The translations under genes were made by a program, and so were the position numbers. A stretch of DNA of 64,000 nucleotides from Gymnopus androsaceus JB14 (Eukaryota > Basidiomycota > Agaricomycetes > Agaricales > Omphalotaceae): assembly GCA_009733575.1 (NCBI GenBank), contig ML769664.1:1-64000 (forward strand). The letters are read 5' to 3'. Below, in pieces: positions 47,237-58,903 of this stretch; the first letter of the stretch is position 1; each line of letters starts with the position of its first letter. A model generated the notes under the pieces. It did not search any database. It saw only the letters and a program-made list of their open reading frames with translations, and had not been told where the DNA came from.

Positions 47237-48431
47237 ATATCCTCTGTGCTCCTCGTCGTGTCTTGCAAACAAATTCAATTTCTGATATTAGCTAGTCTCA
47301 ATCGTGGTTTGATTTACTGCCTCTCGTGCTAGCGCAAATTAATACCTTTTTGAACTTGTTGACTCGAGGATTGCCACAGGATTTTCCCTGCGTAACTCTT
47401 CTTCATCCATGTGTTTCGACCACCTTTTTGTATTGGACGTTCATAGCCTTGATGTCGCTCAGACCCATTCGCAATATATTTCGTCCTTACAGATTTACTT
47501 GAAACATTTTATCAATTCCGATTCTTGATTGGGGACTGACCCCCTCCGCCCTATACAACACGGTCTCTCGCATCGGCTTTCGATAAAACCCTTGTGATCT
47601 TGCTGGTCAAAGTTCGTTCTTTGCTGGTTCAAAGGATCTCTATAAGACTATTACATAACCCCTGCAGCACCGTCCAGCTTCATTTCCGCTGTGTCTGCGG
47701 CTCCTATCGAACCAAACATGCGAGTGACTCCTGTCTCAAATACTCAAGTATACTTCCATAGCGATATATCTTAGTCTTCTGGATCCACGGGATCCACGCT
47801 CATCATAGAATATCATGGACCCTTAGGGAAGGACACATAAATGCCTCCTGCTTGGAAGATATATACACGAATGCTACGCGCAACTTGACGCGTCGGCTGT
47901 GAACCCCTGGGCCTGAAATACCCTCCGGCCCGCGCAGGCGTCACCATCTATATCGCTTCTGCGGAAAAACTGCGATTGGAACGAGGCGAACATGATAAGA
48001 AACGTCTACCCTAGCGGCTAGCCAGTTCCAGCAAGTGGAAGGAATTTAGGCGAAACATCATGCTCATGTGAACGGTCAAAGCGGTTTCATCTTCCTTTTT
48101 GGGAACACGATGTACCAATGTGTCTGTCAGGTCAATTCAACCCAACGCGACGTTTACGCGTTGTAGCAGTGATTTTACCGACCATGAGACTATCACGCTA
48201 TTGCTTGCATTCGCATCGAGTCAGCGAGACGATAATAGACCCAGGGTATATTTCTATGAAATAGCAAGGTGGCGACAAACCTATCCCAATCATATCATTC
48301 AGCGCACACGCGCATGGAAGTATAAAGATCACCCACATTCCGATGTAACTTTCCAACCTCTTTACTCTATTCCACCACGAGCCTACCGCTACCAGTCCGA
48401 GTCAACACATCTCATCCATCCTGCTCTTATT
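47237..48431. other. Intergenic, no gene recognised
   Basis: Short frames only. A frame at 48099-48539 overlaps the start of the next gene but looks like 5' leader rather than coding. Nothing repetitive was noted. The last 100 bases are pyrimidine-rich, as is common just before fungal start codons. Confidence 0.45.
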
Positions 48432-49159
48432 ATGACCACCATCGAGCAACAAGATTCATTCTCCCCATTTTTGCCGCGCTCCCGCAGGCCGTACACCCTG
48501 AGGGTATGTGGCGCAGTGGCCGCTCACAGATCATGGTAGCTAACCATTGCCATCTAGGACACCCCGAGGTTGTTCCTTTGGCGTAAACAAGCTGCACCAC
48601 AAACCAAGCGTATCAGAAACAACGAACTCCGTCCTATAGACGTAAATAGGAACGGCCCTTCAATCTACCGTAACATCCCGGGCTCTCTAATCTCTTCCTC
48701 CGACGAAAGTTCTTCCGATGGACCTTCGACGCCGCCGCCAGGCTGTTCACGATCGTCGTGGCTGCAAGTCCACGCACAGAAAGGTGTCGAAGGTCATCTG
48801 GCTGGGGTTGGTAGTGTAGACGATTTTGTTTGGCAGGAAACGCCGGTAAGTCTACTGAGCTTCTCCCACCCATAACGCCTAATATTCAAGCTTGATATTT
48901 TCAGAATAAAAAGATCAAGTTTAAATATTACAAGCTCCAGGTGGGAACTCAGCGCTCCCTATCAATGCCAGAGCCGCACGTTTGGAGCGCCAATAACGCG
49001 CTCTTCGTCTTATGCCTTCCAGAGCAGAGTCTACCGATGAGAGACTCTCGAGCGGCCCTCGCAGCATTCCCAATAGCCACCTCAACCCAGTGGTTCTCCG
49101 GAACGAGACTCGTCCACCTCTCCGACCCATTGAACGACTCGCCAAGATCGTTCTTGTGA
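48432..49159 (+). CDS. Hypothetical protein, three exons
   Basis: Exon 1 (from ATG 48432) reads MTTIEQQDSFSPFLPRSRRP and ends AGG before GTATGT. Exon 2 (48558-48845) reads DTPRLFLWRKQAAPQTKRI through a Ser/Pro-rich middle to FVWQETP. Exon 3 (from 48905) reads NKKIKFKYYKLQVGTQRSLS to the stop at 49159. Both introns are canonical and keep frame, giving about 200 residues. No domain or membrane segment is recognised. Confidence 0.5.
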
Positions 49160-51285
49160 CCCGAGAGACATCGAGGCAGAGGCCATAGCTTGGTTAGACG
49201 AGGCGAGCTCAGCGACGATGGCTGATGAGGACGAACGACCCGCCAAGGTAGTCGCCGCAGTCATTGATGAAAGACCGATAGACATCGTGGCAGATGTCAG
49301 AGCTTGGTTAGAAAAGGTAAGCTTAGCGATGGGTGAAGAGTAGGCGCTACCTACCTTTCGTCGTCGACCTTTCTCGTTTCTCTCTTTCCTCGTCGCTTTC
49401 CCTTTTCGCTTTTATCACTGTTTTTCCGATTGCTTTCGTCATCCTTCTTCTCGGTTTCCCTTTTCGGTGTCTTTGCTTTCCTGTCGTTTGTCGTTGCTTT
49501 TGCCTTGTGTTTTCGTCGTTATTTACTTGAGGCTTCTTGACGGCCAGTCATCTATCTTTGTTTTTTGTAAAGTGCTGCCTGGTCCTTGTTCAATCGTAGA
49601 GCTTGTTGTGTAATCATGTCAGAGTCTATACCCTGCTGCTTCAGACTAGGACTTGCCTCATTCTCGGGAGAAACCCCGTCAATGAACCCCAATTTGCGAG
49701 AGCTTCTATTCGTCTCGAGGAATGAGAGGAGTTGAGGTGACAGAGAACATGGTACGAGTTTAAGAGAGAGAGAGAGATGGATGAGATGAGATAAAACCGT
49801 GAGATTACTCGACTTTAAGAGGTCCGGATGAGCCCATTGTCCTCTAAAAGCAGTAATACTTCTCGGACGTCATCAGATAATCAAATATGAAGAGATGCTC
49901 GAATCGACGGTGCATTGCTGGTGGCAAGAATGCCTGTCTTTACGCGGTAGCAGGGATATCTGTAGGTCAACGAGTTAGTTCTTGCTTTGCTTTTTATTCA
50001 CGGCACCTATGCGACGTCGTAAGCAGAGCTTAGAGACGTTACCTGTTTTAGAAATTCAAAGGATCGTCAGTCCCACGCGCAAAAGAAACCTTGCCTTTTA
50101 ATGGAGGGGGATTCTGCCCGATACAACATCCTTGAGGTTCCAATGAACTTGTCTCGCACCTGCAACGCCTAACAGTGTCACGCTATCGCGAGACAATCCC
50201 CGACTCCTCATCTTAAAATGCGCAATGCAATACAAATCACTGAGAAAAACGCACACACTAAAAGCATTCAGCTCAGCGTTGGAAAACGATTCTCCGAGTC
50301 TAAATAATGTTACTAAAGAACAACTTTGGCCTAACGTCCCAACCAAGCATTACAAAAAACCGCAACTAACTAGGCGATCAAAGAGCGGCAAGGGATCTGT
50401 TATAAGTTGTTAAACCAGCACAAATCAGAGAAGTGTGAACAGCAGCATCTAGCTGTAACAATGGCATGTTGAACCTGCTCTCTGCTCTGGTGTGCCCAAA
50501 TCATCATCACATAGAGGCGAGGTCGAAAAAAAGGCTTCAGGTAACCCACAAACAACATCAAACCAAGGCGTCGTGCGCACAGCAGCAAACCAACCTTGGC
50601 GGATTTCTCTGAACGCGACAAACCCAACAGTGCAACCATTGTTGATTACAACAGCGGTATTCTCAATGCAAACCGAACGCAAACCGTCATTGAATAAATC
50701 ACAAAGTAAGCTTGCTAAGAAGTAGGCAATGTTCTCTGTTGCAGTGCAAGCAGCACAAAATAATTTGAAGGAAACTACAATATCCATCTGGCATGGGATG
50801 GTGGGATGCAACAACCAAGAATTAGCCTGCTCAATGACACAGAGAGAATCTGTATTGAAATGAACAAGTAGGATGAACAAAGGAAACAGCTTTCGACAAC
50901 CCCTGTGGTCAACTTAGCAAGTAGAACACCAAACATGTGTGTGTTACTCACCAGAATAGCGCACAACTTGGATATTACCCAAGCTGGAACAGTGAAATTG
51001 ATGCTGCTATGTGCCGGAGAGCTCACATAGTCAGGAAATGATGCATTCTACTGAGCAAGGTGAGCTTTATCAACCAATCCAATCAGATATTCATCAACAA
51101 GTTGCTTAGGATGCATTTTCAGAAAGCAATGGAAGTCTCTTTGAAAACATCAAGCAAGAAGCTGCATTAAATTCTTATTCTGTATAGCTACACTGGTATA
51201 GGGGCACCTAGTAAAATAGGTTGCTTGTCATTTTTGGACTTGGAGTTGACTCTGCATATGTGCCATGTCCATTTGAGGAAGTAAG
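49160..51285. other. Intergenic and repeat-like sequence, no confident gene
   Basis: A CT-rich stretch at 49350-49530 and a GA run at 49765-49800 are low complexity. ORFs of 77-143 codons on opposite strands at 50449-50880 overlap, and neither shows a recognised family. The sequence character changes to AT-rich repeat DNA from about 50900. Confidence 0.4.
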
Positions 51286-52089
51286 GATGGACAGGGGTTA
51301 ACCCCTGGGCTGGAAAGGCCCTAACCTCACCCTTACCCTTCAACCCTCCAGTTTTTATGAAGGGTTTTGGACAGAATGATATATCACTCATGAGGCTTTG
51401 GTAAAATAGATATAATAACACTTAAAAACATCCTTAAGGTTGAGTTGAAGATCATAGGACCAAGGGGGTCCGAAAAAATTAATTTCGTACCAGGGGTTGG
51501 AAAATTTTTTTCAGCCTTGGCACTGGACCCTCCCTCCCTTCACATGATTTTTTGGGTCATGTGATTACCAAATAAGGCAACTATGAGACACTGATCACTA
51601 TTGCACCTTACTGTGCTGGTCTTTTGCCCTTTGTACATGCTCTACATAACTAATTAGCCTTTGTAAACTCTTCACCTCACTCTGGATGCCATATATCTCA
51701 AAATATATTAGTCAAGGTCAAGAACTGTAAGCAATTATGAAATGACCTAAAAAGGCAATAAAAAGGTATATGCTCACTCTACACAATGTAGCTGGTCTAA
51801 ATATACTTTTCAGGGATTCTTGGGCTTCTTTGACTCATTTGGACATCATAAAAATGCGTTTTGAGGGTCAGTCAAAAAATATTTCTTGGGCCTTGCAATG
51901 GACCCACCCTACCTACCCCCAGTCGGCGGTATGGGATTTCCCAGCCTGGACCCCCTTGCATAGGACATCATGAGATGTATATGTATATCATTGATTTTAA
52001 AAGGGAGAGTTTTGAGGGCTTCAACCCCTACCCTTACCCTCCATACCCTTGGGTCAAAAACCCTGGGTTGAACCCTACCCCTGTCCATC
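51286..52089. mobile_element. Possible non-autonomous element with GATGGACAGGGGT ends
   Basis: GATGGACAGGGGT at 51286 is mirrored by ACCCCTGTCCATC ending at 52089. Adjacent sequence continues the inversion loosely (TTAACCCCTGGG versus GGTTCAACCCAGGG; CTTACCCTTCAACCCTCC versus its like). The interior has no gene. A target duplication was not identified, so this could instead be a compound of inverted repeat units. Confidence 0.45.
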
Positions 52090-53394
52090 TTTATGAGGAA
52101 GAGATGATATAATTTGCACTAGTGGGGGCAGTGCACAAAGATCATACAAATCATCTTCTGTTGAATTGAGGTGCTCTGGGTACAGGAATGATGCCCTAGC
52201 AGTCTCCACTGCAGTTTGTCCAACTTTTTATATGACATGCTCCATGGCTAAGCAGTAATGGTCAATGTTGCACTGTACCTGAGGCAGGTTTGTGCAGGTG
52301 CTTTTGTACAGCAAAGTTATCTTGTCCACTCTGCCTTTCTTGCTGAGTTTGTTTCACTGTGAGCAAGATAGGGGGGGGGGGGGCAAAAAATCAATGTAAC
52401 AGTTGAAAGGTAAATTGCTGAATGCTGTATACAATGTTTCTGTATCATTACAGAGCCAGATTGGTGCAGATGAGGTGATTTCAAGATAAATTGATTCGTA
52501 TCCAGCTGACATTAGATGCGATTGCACTATAATGGAGGGCAAAGGTCAAACCTGCAGTACATAAACATTTAACACTGTCCGACCATGAGAACAGGGAGGG
52601 GAGGGGGGGGGCTGGATCTGAGTGACTTTTGGACCAATCGTAGGGTACAAGGCCCTCCCTCTCACTCTGTTCGAGAGTCAGGGATGATCAAATATTGCTC
52701 ACTAGCTACCATACGGAACAGCAAGATACCAAGCTGAATTGCGCACTGGGTGAAAAGCCGCCATCTTTGGACTTCTGGGAAATTTAGGTCCAAGTTTGGC
52801 TGCATTATGACTTGAGTCGACCTCAGGCCTTCTTTTAAAAAAGCCTACTGGTTACAGACCCAAGAATTGAGGCAATGATACCGCCTACGGTAAGCCTCTC
52901 CAGCACCAATTGGATTGATGAACATTCTGAGATCCGGAAGGTGAGAGCACTAGGCTGGAGGCCAATCTGCAAATGTGGTGTCAGCTCGGAGATGATTGGA
53001 TGAAGAGAGGAAGGACTGAAAAGGATGGGATGTACCTTCTTTGGTAAACACTGGAAACAGATGCAGGTTGATGGTTTTTTTTGGACCTGGAACAGGAATG
53101 AGCCCAATAAGGCAGCAAGGGATTCTGGATAGAAATACATCAGCACAGTCTGAACTTTTGGAAAACATTCATTTTAGACCTTTCTCGCTATTGGGTCCCT
53201 GCAAGGATTATTTTATAGACTAATTAGATGGTAATGATTAGGACTAGGTACTTTTTTAGGACTTTACAGCGCTTTCCATATAACTTAGCATCAGCACATT
53301 TTATTTTTGAAAAAATAATTATTTTGTAAGCTGCGGCCTGTCTCAAGTGCATGCTAAGTGCCTTCATAGTTACTTATCTCAATTGCAATTGCTC
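52090..53394. other. Repeat-like region with G-runs, no gene
   Basis: G homopolymers occur at 52371-52382 and 52598-52609. Minus-strand frames of 72-103 codons at 52835-53168 show no family. The region leads into the DDE transposase gene; no terminal inverted repeat of that transposon could be identified. Confidence 0.4.
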
Positions 53395-55145
53395 GCACCA
53401 TGATCAATGGTCTTTTGCCATATTAGCAAAGAGTTAAAGGAGCGTACACTCTGGCTTCTTGACCATGATTACATTCCAGAAGATGTTGCGGAGATTCTGG
53501 GTGTAAGCAAAAAAAGCATTGCACGTTGGAAGGTCTATCAAGAGGAACACGGGAGTGTAATACCTCCACAAGATCCTCAACAAGGCTGTCCACATTTTCT
53601 CACTGCAGAAGCTACCTGTGATGTTATGGACCTGCCAATATCACAAACAGCACTGCATGAAAATTTCTTTGACCTAAGACCTTGGCATAACATACAAAAG
53701 ACTCCGCAAAATGGCTGCAGAAAGGGACAAAGAAGTGCCCCAGGAATGGATTGATCATGCCAAAGCTCACTGGGTTGGAAGTCAGCTTGTTTTTGTGGAT
53801 GAAACCAGTAAGGATGATTGCACATCAGCAAAACCTGGGTGAGCTGGACAGAGCTGGACAGCTCTGTGCAGCGCTCATAGCACCCATAGCACCCATAGCA
53901 AGGTCCCCATCTGTCCAGAGCTATGGATTGCTATGGACTGCTATGGATCGCTATGGATTGTATATTTTACGGCATGTTGTCTGTCAGCCGTTCAATTCAA
54001 AACTGAATATATTCTTGTTTCGAAATCACTTCCCTCACTTGGCGGCGGCGACACTCACTGAACCATAATAATCATAATCTTATAATGTTATATTGGCATG
54101 TTCATGGTAGTACAAATCTGGTACAAATAGTACAATAGTGTGGCAAAACTAGCATAACTAAAATACTAGTTCTTACATATATTACAGTAAGCGGTAGCCC
54201 TCACCGAAATATTGGAGACATCAAATGAACCGAGAATGTCCAAAAACCAAAGTTGCAACTCAGTGTTGACTTGGAAAAAATTGGGGAAGTTGCGAGAACG
54301 CATCCTGGATGTGTCGACTCTTATATATGGTTGGCGGGAGAGAATGACAGCTGTCAAATGCTTGACAGTTGGTTCGAACACTCAGAAATCCCACAGGAGC
54401 TCATAGTAAGCCATAGCAAGCCATAGAAGCCATAGTGCTGTAGAGCACTATGGCTTGCTATGGCTTGCTATGGCTGCTATGACCATTACCCAGGTTTTGC
54501 TGATGCACTATCTACCATCATTATGGACATTCGGCATCAGGTTCCCAAGCCTTAATTCAAGCTAACTTTGTCCATGGTACATGCTACAGCATAGTTGCTG
54601 TGTTGGGGCTTGAGGGATATATTGGGGCATAAGTTGTAGAAGGATCCATAGATGGGGAGGAATTTTTTGACTTTATTGCAGAAGATATTGTATACCCTAT
54701 TTCCTCTTTTTATTGCAGAAGCTGATATAGTGATTCCTAGTTGACTCAAATGCAGCCATATCCAAATGATAACAGTGTCCTTATCCTTGATAATTGCACA
54801 ATTCACAAATCCACACTTCTGCATAAACTTGTTGAATCACAAGGTTGGACTATAACCAGACATCTGAACCCTATCTGATAGCATCCTGTGTAGGATCTTG
54901 ACTTATTTTTCTACCTCCATATTCACCCAACTTCAATCTGATTGAAGAAAGCTTTAGCTGTTGTAAGTGAGCATAAATAGTATACATTGTTTATCTGACA
55001 TGTTGCAGTGAAATCCTGGATTTGACACAACTGGAGGGAGGTATATAATGCAGAAGATCCATTCGCAATGTTGTACGAGGCAACTGCAGTGATTACACCT
55101 GATAAAGCAAAGGGATGGTATGAACACGCAGGTTACAATGTATAA
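53395..55145 (+). pseudogene. Tc1/mariner-type (IS630-like) DDE transposase, interrupted
   Basis: The N-terminus ISKELKERTLWLLDHDYIPE and VAEILGVSKKSIARWKVYQE is a helix-turn-helix of this family, followed by GSVIPPQDPQQGCPHFLTAE. A deletion follows (TCDVM joined to DLPISQTALHEN), then in a shifted frame TYKRLRKMAAERDKEV and WVGSQLVFVDETSKDDC with the first catalytic Asp. A 681-base MITE is inserted right there. Coding resumes at 54509 with TIYHHYGHSASGSQ, EEFFDFIAEDI, SVLILDNCTIHKS (second Asp, near 54785) and FLPPYSPNFNLIEESF (catalytic acid block, near 54915). The end near WYEHAGY is at about 55120-55140. Stops and shifts make it inactive. Confidence 0.85.
53824..54504. mobile_element. 681-base MITE of the ATCAGCAAAA family inside the transposase gene
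   Basis: The perfect 17-base inverted ends are ATCAGCAAAACCTGGGT. GCAC flanks both sides (53820-53823 and 54505-54508), and removing the element plus one GCAC restores DDCTIYHHYG. The interior has CTATGG-rich arrays on both sides (53880-53950, 54405-54480), themselves partly inverted, and no ORF. Confidence 0.85.
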
Positions 55146-55284
55146 ATAATGAAATGAGTGTGTACGTACAGTAGCCATAAAAAAAGTAGGCAAACAGAAA
55201 TTGAGGCGGTTATGCAAACAGAAATTAGGTTTAAGAACTAAAGCAAACATAGAGTAGTGAATGGACAGAAATTTTGAGTAATAT

Positions 55285-57440
55285 AAGTATCAATGTTCAA
55301 TTGAGAATGTCTTTGCAGAGCTTGTCCATACCTTCTTAGTCTTCAACCACTCTCCTACCTTCAAACCAACCTTCTTAACATCAGCAGCATCAAAGTCAGC
55401 AGGATTGAGATCAAAATCAAAGCCAAGTGCACTGAGCTTGGTGTACATGTTTTCATCAAAGTTTGAAAGCTTGCAGAACTTGCAAAGCAAAAGTTGAGGT
55501 ACAGTCAGAGAAGATGATTGCATGTTGTAAAGAGCATGATGCAACAATGATGCATGGCCTTGGCGATGGGATATTGGCGACCCAGGCCATGGTACGTAGG
55601 GATTATAGTGTGAAGGAGGTGGTGGTGGAACCATCCCATACGGTGGATACATTCCATACTCTGGACCACCATATGTACCATATGCACCATATGCACTATA
55701 TCCCATTGGTGGAGCATGGAATGGAGTTGCAGGAGTAAGAACAGATGGAATAGATGAATAAGCTGTTGGTATTGGAGGCAAAGCTACAGGTGCTTGAGCT
55801 GGCTCCTTTTCAGGCTCAGTAGTACTGTCTGCCTTCTTGAGTGCCCATCAGCAAAAACTGTTTTGGGCCCAGGAGGATTTAAGGTCACCTAGTCCTCTTA
55901 GGCAACCTGAGGCATCCTAGTTGGCCCAGGAAAAAGGGCAAAACTTTGGACACCTCAGGTATCCTAGTCATTCTAGGTGTCCTGGGATATCCTGGGGCAT
56001 CCTAGGATAAAAGTTCTATCCCAGGATGCCCCAGGATGCCCCAGGATATCCCAGGACATCCCAGGACACCTAGGATAACTAGGATACCTGAGGTGCCCAA
56101 AGTTTTGCCCTTTTTCCTGGGCCAACTAGGATGCCTCAGGTTGCCTAAGAGGACTAGGTGACCTTAGATCCTCCTGGGCCCAAAGCAGTTTTTTCTGATG
56201 CCTTGGCTGCCAAAAAATGGTTGGAATTGAGTGGCAGGTCATTGAGATTGACACCAGTAGCACCTCCCTTCTGTATAACAATGGTATCAGGAAAAAAGAC
56301 ACACTTGGAACAACTTATACTTATGATCTGAGCAGCCCAGACAATGCATTTGGTTCTATCTTCAATGTCAAAGTGGAGATTGCTACCCCAAACAAAGACA
56401 CAGTGTTGCTGAGGGTGCATGGTGCACTTTCCCTTGGGATGGCACACCAGAAGCTCCCGTACAATATCATCGGCATCGTCATCAAGTTTACCCTACAGAA
56501 ACATCAATAATAAAGTAGACAATCTATAAGAAAAGACTCACGCGTTTCGCTACTGGACCAAGATCATCATCATCAGAATTTTTGTCAGCGCCTCCAAATC
56601 CTGTAGCCTTGAACAATGCATTCATGTCCACATTACCCAATGGAGGCTTCAACAAAATCTCAATCAACAATTCAGCCCAGAGTCAAAAAAAAACTCACCG
56701 GAGCCACATATTTCAGGTACTTCATATGAAGATTGATGTACGGCAGGGTTTTCTTGGCAGCAGTCTCACAAATTTTGTTGATCATAGACTGGTAACTCTA
56801 TTCAGATGCAACTCGCACCTTTGGAGAGTTGGCGGGAATAGAAAAACACCATTTGAAGCTGGAAATGACAAGATAATCTTTTGGGACTGCTGCGGCTGCA
56901 GTGATCTTATCCAAAAAGTTATCCCAAGAGGAAGAGGTATCCATGGGGAGAGGATCTAGAGTACTTATCTCAACCTTTGGGTTTCCTGCCTTTTTCCGCT
57001 TACTAGCTTGCACTGGAGCATCCTTGAGAAGATTTGGAATGATTTCAAACTGAATATTTGTTTCAACAGGCTCAGGTAGTGGTGCAACTGTATTGGAAAG
57101 AAACCTGGGCCTCATGAAGCTGCTTCCTGAGTGGTGGACGTATGTAAAGGTGTAGCCAGAGCCACTGACAGCACGGGAGGTTCAGTCGACACATTGATGG
57201 ACTGAGGTTGAATTATGGCAGCTCTGATAGTGTCAGAATTCAAATGCACTGCTGTCAAAGCAAGAGCATGTCCTAGAGTTGCATAATTTAATGATGATAA
57301 TTAGCAATAATTGACTTGTACATAAACAGGTAAAACATACCGAGCACTTCGACCTCTCTAGCTACAGTATGAGCAGGTTCTTCATAAGCTGGTGGAGAGC
57401 CAGGTGGTGGAGCATATGGAGGAGGTACGCTCATGTATTG
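55285..57440 (-). pseudogene. Transposon-associated hypothetical protein, interrupted by a hairpin element
   Basis: On the minus strand: a head near 57120-57440, then LSNTVAPLPEPVETNIQFEI, KRKKAGNPKVEISTLDPLPM, SWDNFLDKITAAAAVPKDYL and VISSFKWCFSIPANSPKV (57115-56798), with further exons down to GATGVNLNDLPLNSNHFLAAK at 56205. A 353-base hairpin element interrupts it. Then come ALPPIPTAYSSIPSVLTP, a Tyr/Gly/Pro-rich stretch (GAYGTYGGPEYGMYPPYGMV) and KLSALGFDFDLNPADFDAAD before the stop at about 55290. The Tyr/Pro-rich middle suggests disorder. I recall similar proteins as repeated families in agaricomycetes but cannot assign a function. Confidence 0.6.
55847..56199. mobile_element. 353-base near-perfect palindromic (foldback) element
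   Basis: The left arm ATCAGCAAAAACTGTTTTGG runs through TCACCTAGTCCTCTTAGGCA and CCTAGTTGGCCCAGG to a small centre near AAAAGTTCTA (about 56008). The right arm is its reverse complement with few mismatches, ending AGCAGTTTTTTCTGAT. The ends place it in the ATCAGCAAAA family. Each arm is about 170 bases and rich in CCTAGG/CCCAGGA words. It is inserted in the coding part of the gene at 55285-57440. Confidence 0.88.
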
Positions 57441-57959
57441 AAGCAAAGGAACGTAGAACATAGGACAAAAAATGAGTAGTAAAAGGTGATGGCGAATACA
57501 GCTTTTGGCTGTGGGAACAGTACTGTGGCTTATGAAATAATTATTTTTGAAAAAAAATTAAAAAAAGCCAATGCCAAGGTATACAAAAAATACTGTAATT
57601 AAAACTGAAAGCTGAAAGTGCATACTAAAATTGAAAATGAAAACTTTGGGCCACATACACCCATCAATCTCCAGGAACATTGTATATATGAATTGGGAAA
57701 GCTGAGGTAAGGTGCTTCAATGGTAAAACATGCTGAGAGATGGTTAGATCCAAGTTTTACAGTCAAAATACAAAGAACTGGCCAATTGAGAAACAAAATG
57801 GTGAGAGAGAGAGCTCTAGCATGATAACTGCTTATGCCGTGCGCTCGGTACTTGCTTCTTGACACACAATAAGCGCCTTGTCAGGAGTTATTACTACAAG
57901 CGCTTGCGACTAAGCTGTTCTGCCGTCCGTGACAGATGAGCGATAGCAGCGATCAAAAT

Positions 57960-58225
57960 TCAGACTATCCATGTTCCAGCCTATCCATGACAACCATAGT
58001 AACTCAGGTTGCCTCAGGCTACTGAGGTTGCTTAGGTTTCTTCAGGCTCATCTAGGTTAACCCTATAAGGTAGCCTCCACTAATCTGAGTGGACTTGGTC
58101 ACCCAGGTTGCCTAGGCTGCTCAAGTTACCTGAGGCTGTCAGGCTGATCTATAGGTTAACCTCAAGTCACCCAGGCTTGACCCAGGCTGTTCAGGCTACC
58201 TCAGGCCCAGAGCATTTTTGCTGAT
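57960..58225. mobile_element. Truncated member of the ATCAGCAAAA family
   Basis: The right end, AGCATTTTTGCTGAT, matches the family terminus, and the interior is built of AGGTTGCC/CAGGCT words in both orientations like the 55847 element. A left terminus was not found. Confidence 0.5.
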
Positions 58226-58239
58226 GCACTTGCTGTATG

Positions 58240-58461
58240 AAAGGTTCTCACTTGACAGATTGCACCTCAAACAGATTTCAGCAACTCTCTTGTTTCCTTT
58301 GGTCTATATCCTATTGATTTTGCTGGCATGATGACTGATAAGTTTCCCTTTTGGTACTTCCTTTTGGTTTTCTTAATATGTATGGGTGACTTTCTTTCAT
58401 GTGTATGTTTTGTTTTGCATTCAGACTCATCAACAATAGAACTTGATTTTTCTTCTGCCAA
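58240..58461 (-). pseudogene. Short Myb-like/TE-associated ORF fragment
   Basis: The frame contains SVIMPAKSIGYRPKETRELL, resembling the start of small proteins with a Myb/SANT-like region often found near agaricomycete transposons. The homology is cut off where the truncated MITE begins. The upstream part (KKTKRKYQKGN) is Lys-rich. Low certainty. Confidence 0.35.
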
Positions 58462-58903
58462 CTTTACGCAATGGAGAACTGGTTACTGCATAAGTTGCTT
58501 CTGATACTTATACTAGAGTATACAGTGCCAACATGATCAAGATGTATTACACTGAGGAATTGCCCAATGTTGGCCAAATGCAAGTGGACCACTTGAGGGT
58601 GCAAATTACTGGCAACTAACTGACAGCTGTCAGCATTGATGTCTTGCTTGTAACTTATACTTGTAAATGGAGTAATTTTATTATGTGGTATATGGAAGCA
58701 AAATGAAAACACAATAAAGTATTCAAGAGTAAACAGCACCGTTGACTTATCAAAAGTGACACACCAAACTTTAGGATCAAGGAGTTGAATCCAAGAATAT
58801 CAAATGGAAAATCTTTGCAAAGAACATCACAAAGTTATCAAAAACAACATACAAACACAATAGGAGACCATTGAAGACACACATTACCTTTTTACCCAAA
58901 GTA

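Noticed and set aside
50449..50880. 143-codon minus-strand ORF
   Set aside because: It overlaps an opposite ORF of similar quality, and neither shows family features. Not enough for a gene call.
51300..52090. Telomere-like CCCTTACCC repeats
   Set aside because: The words are irregular and interrupted, with no run of TTAGGG/CCCTAA units. Not an interstitial telomere.
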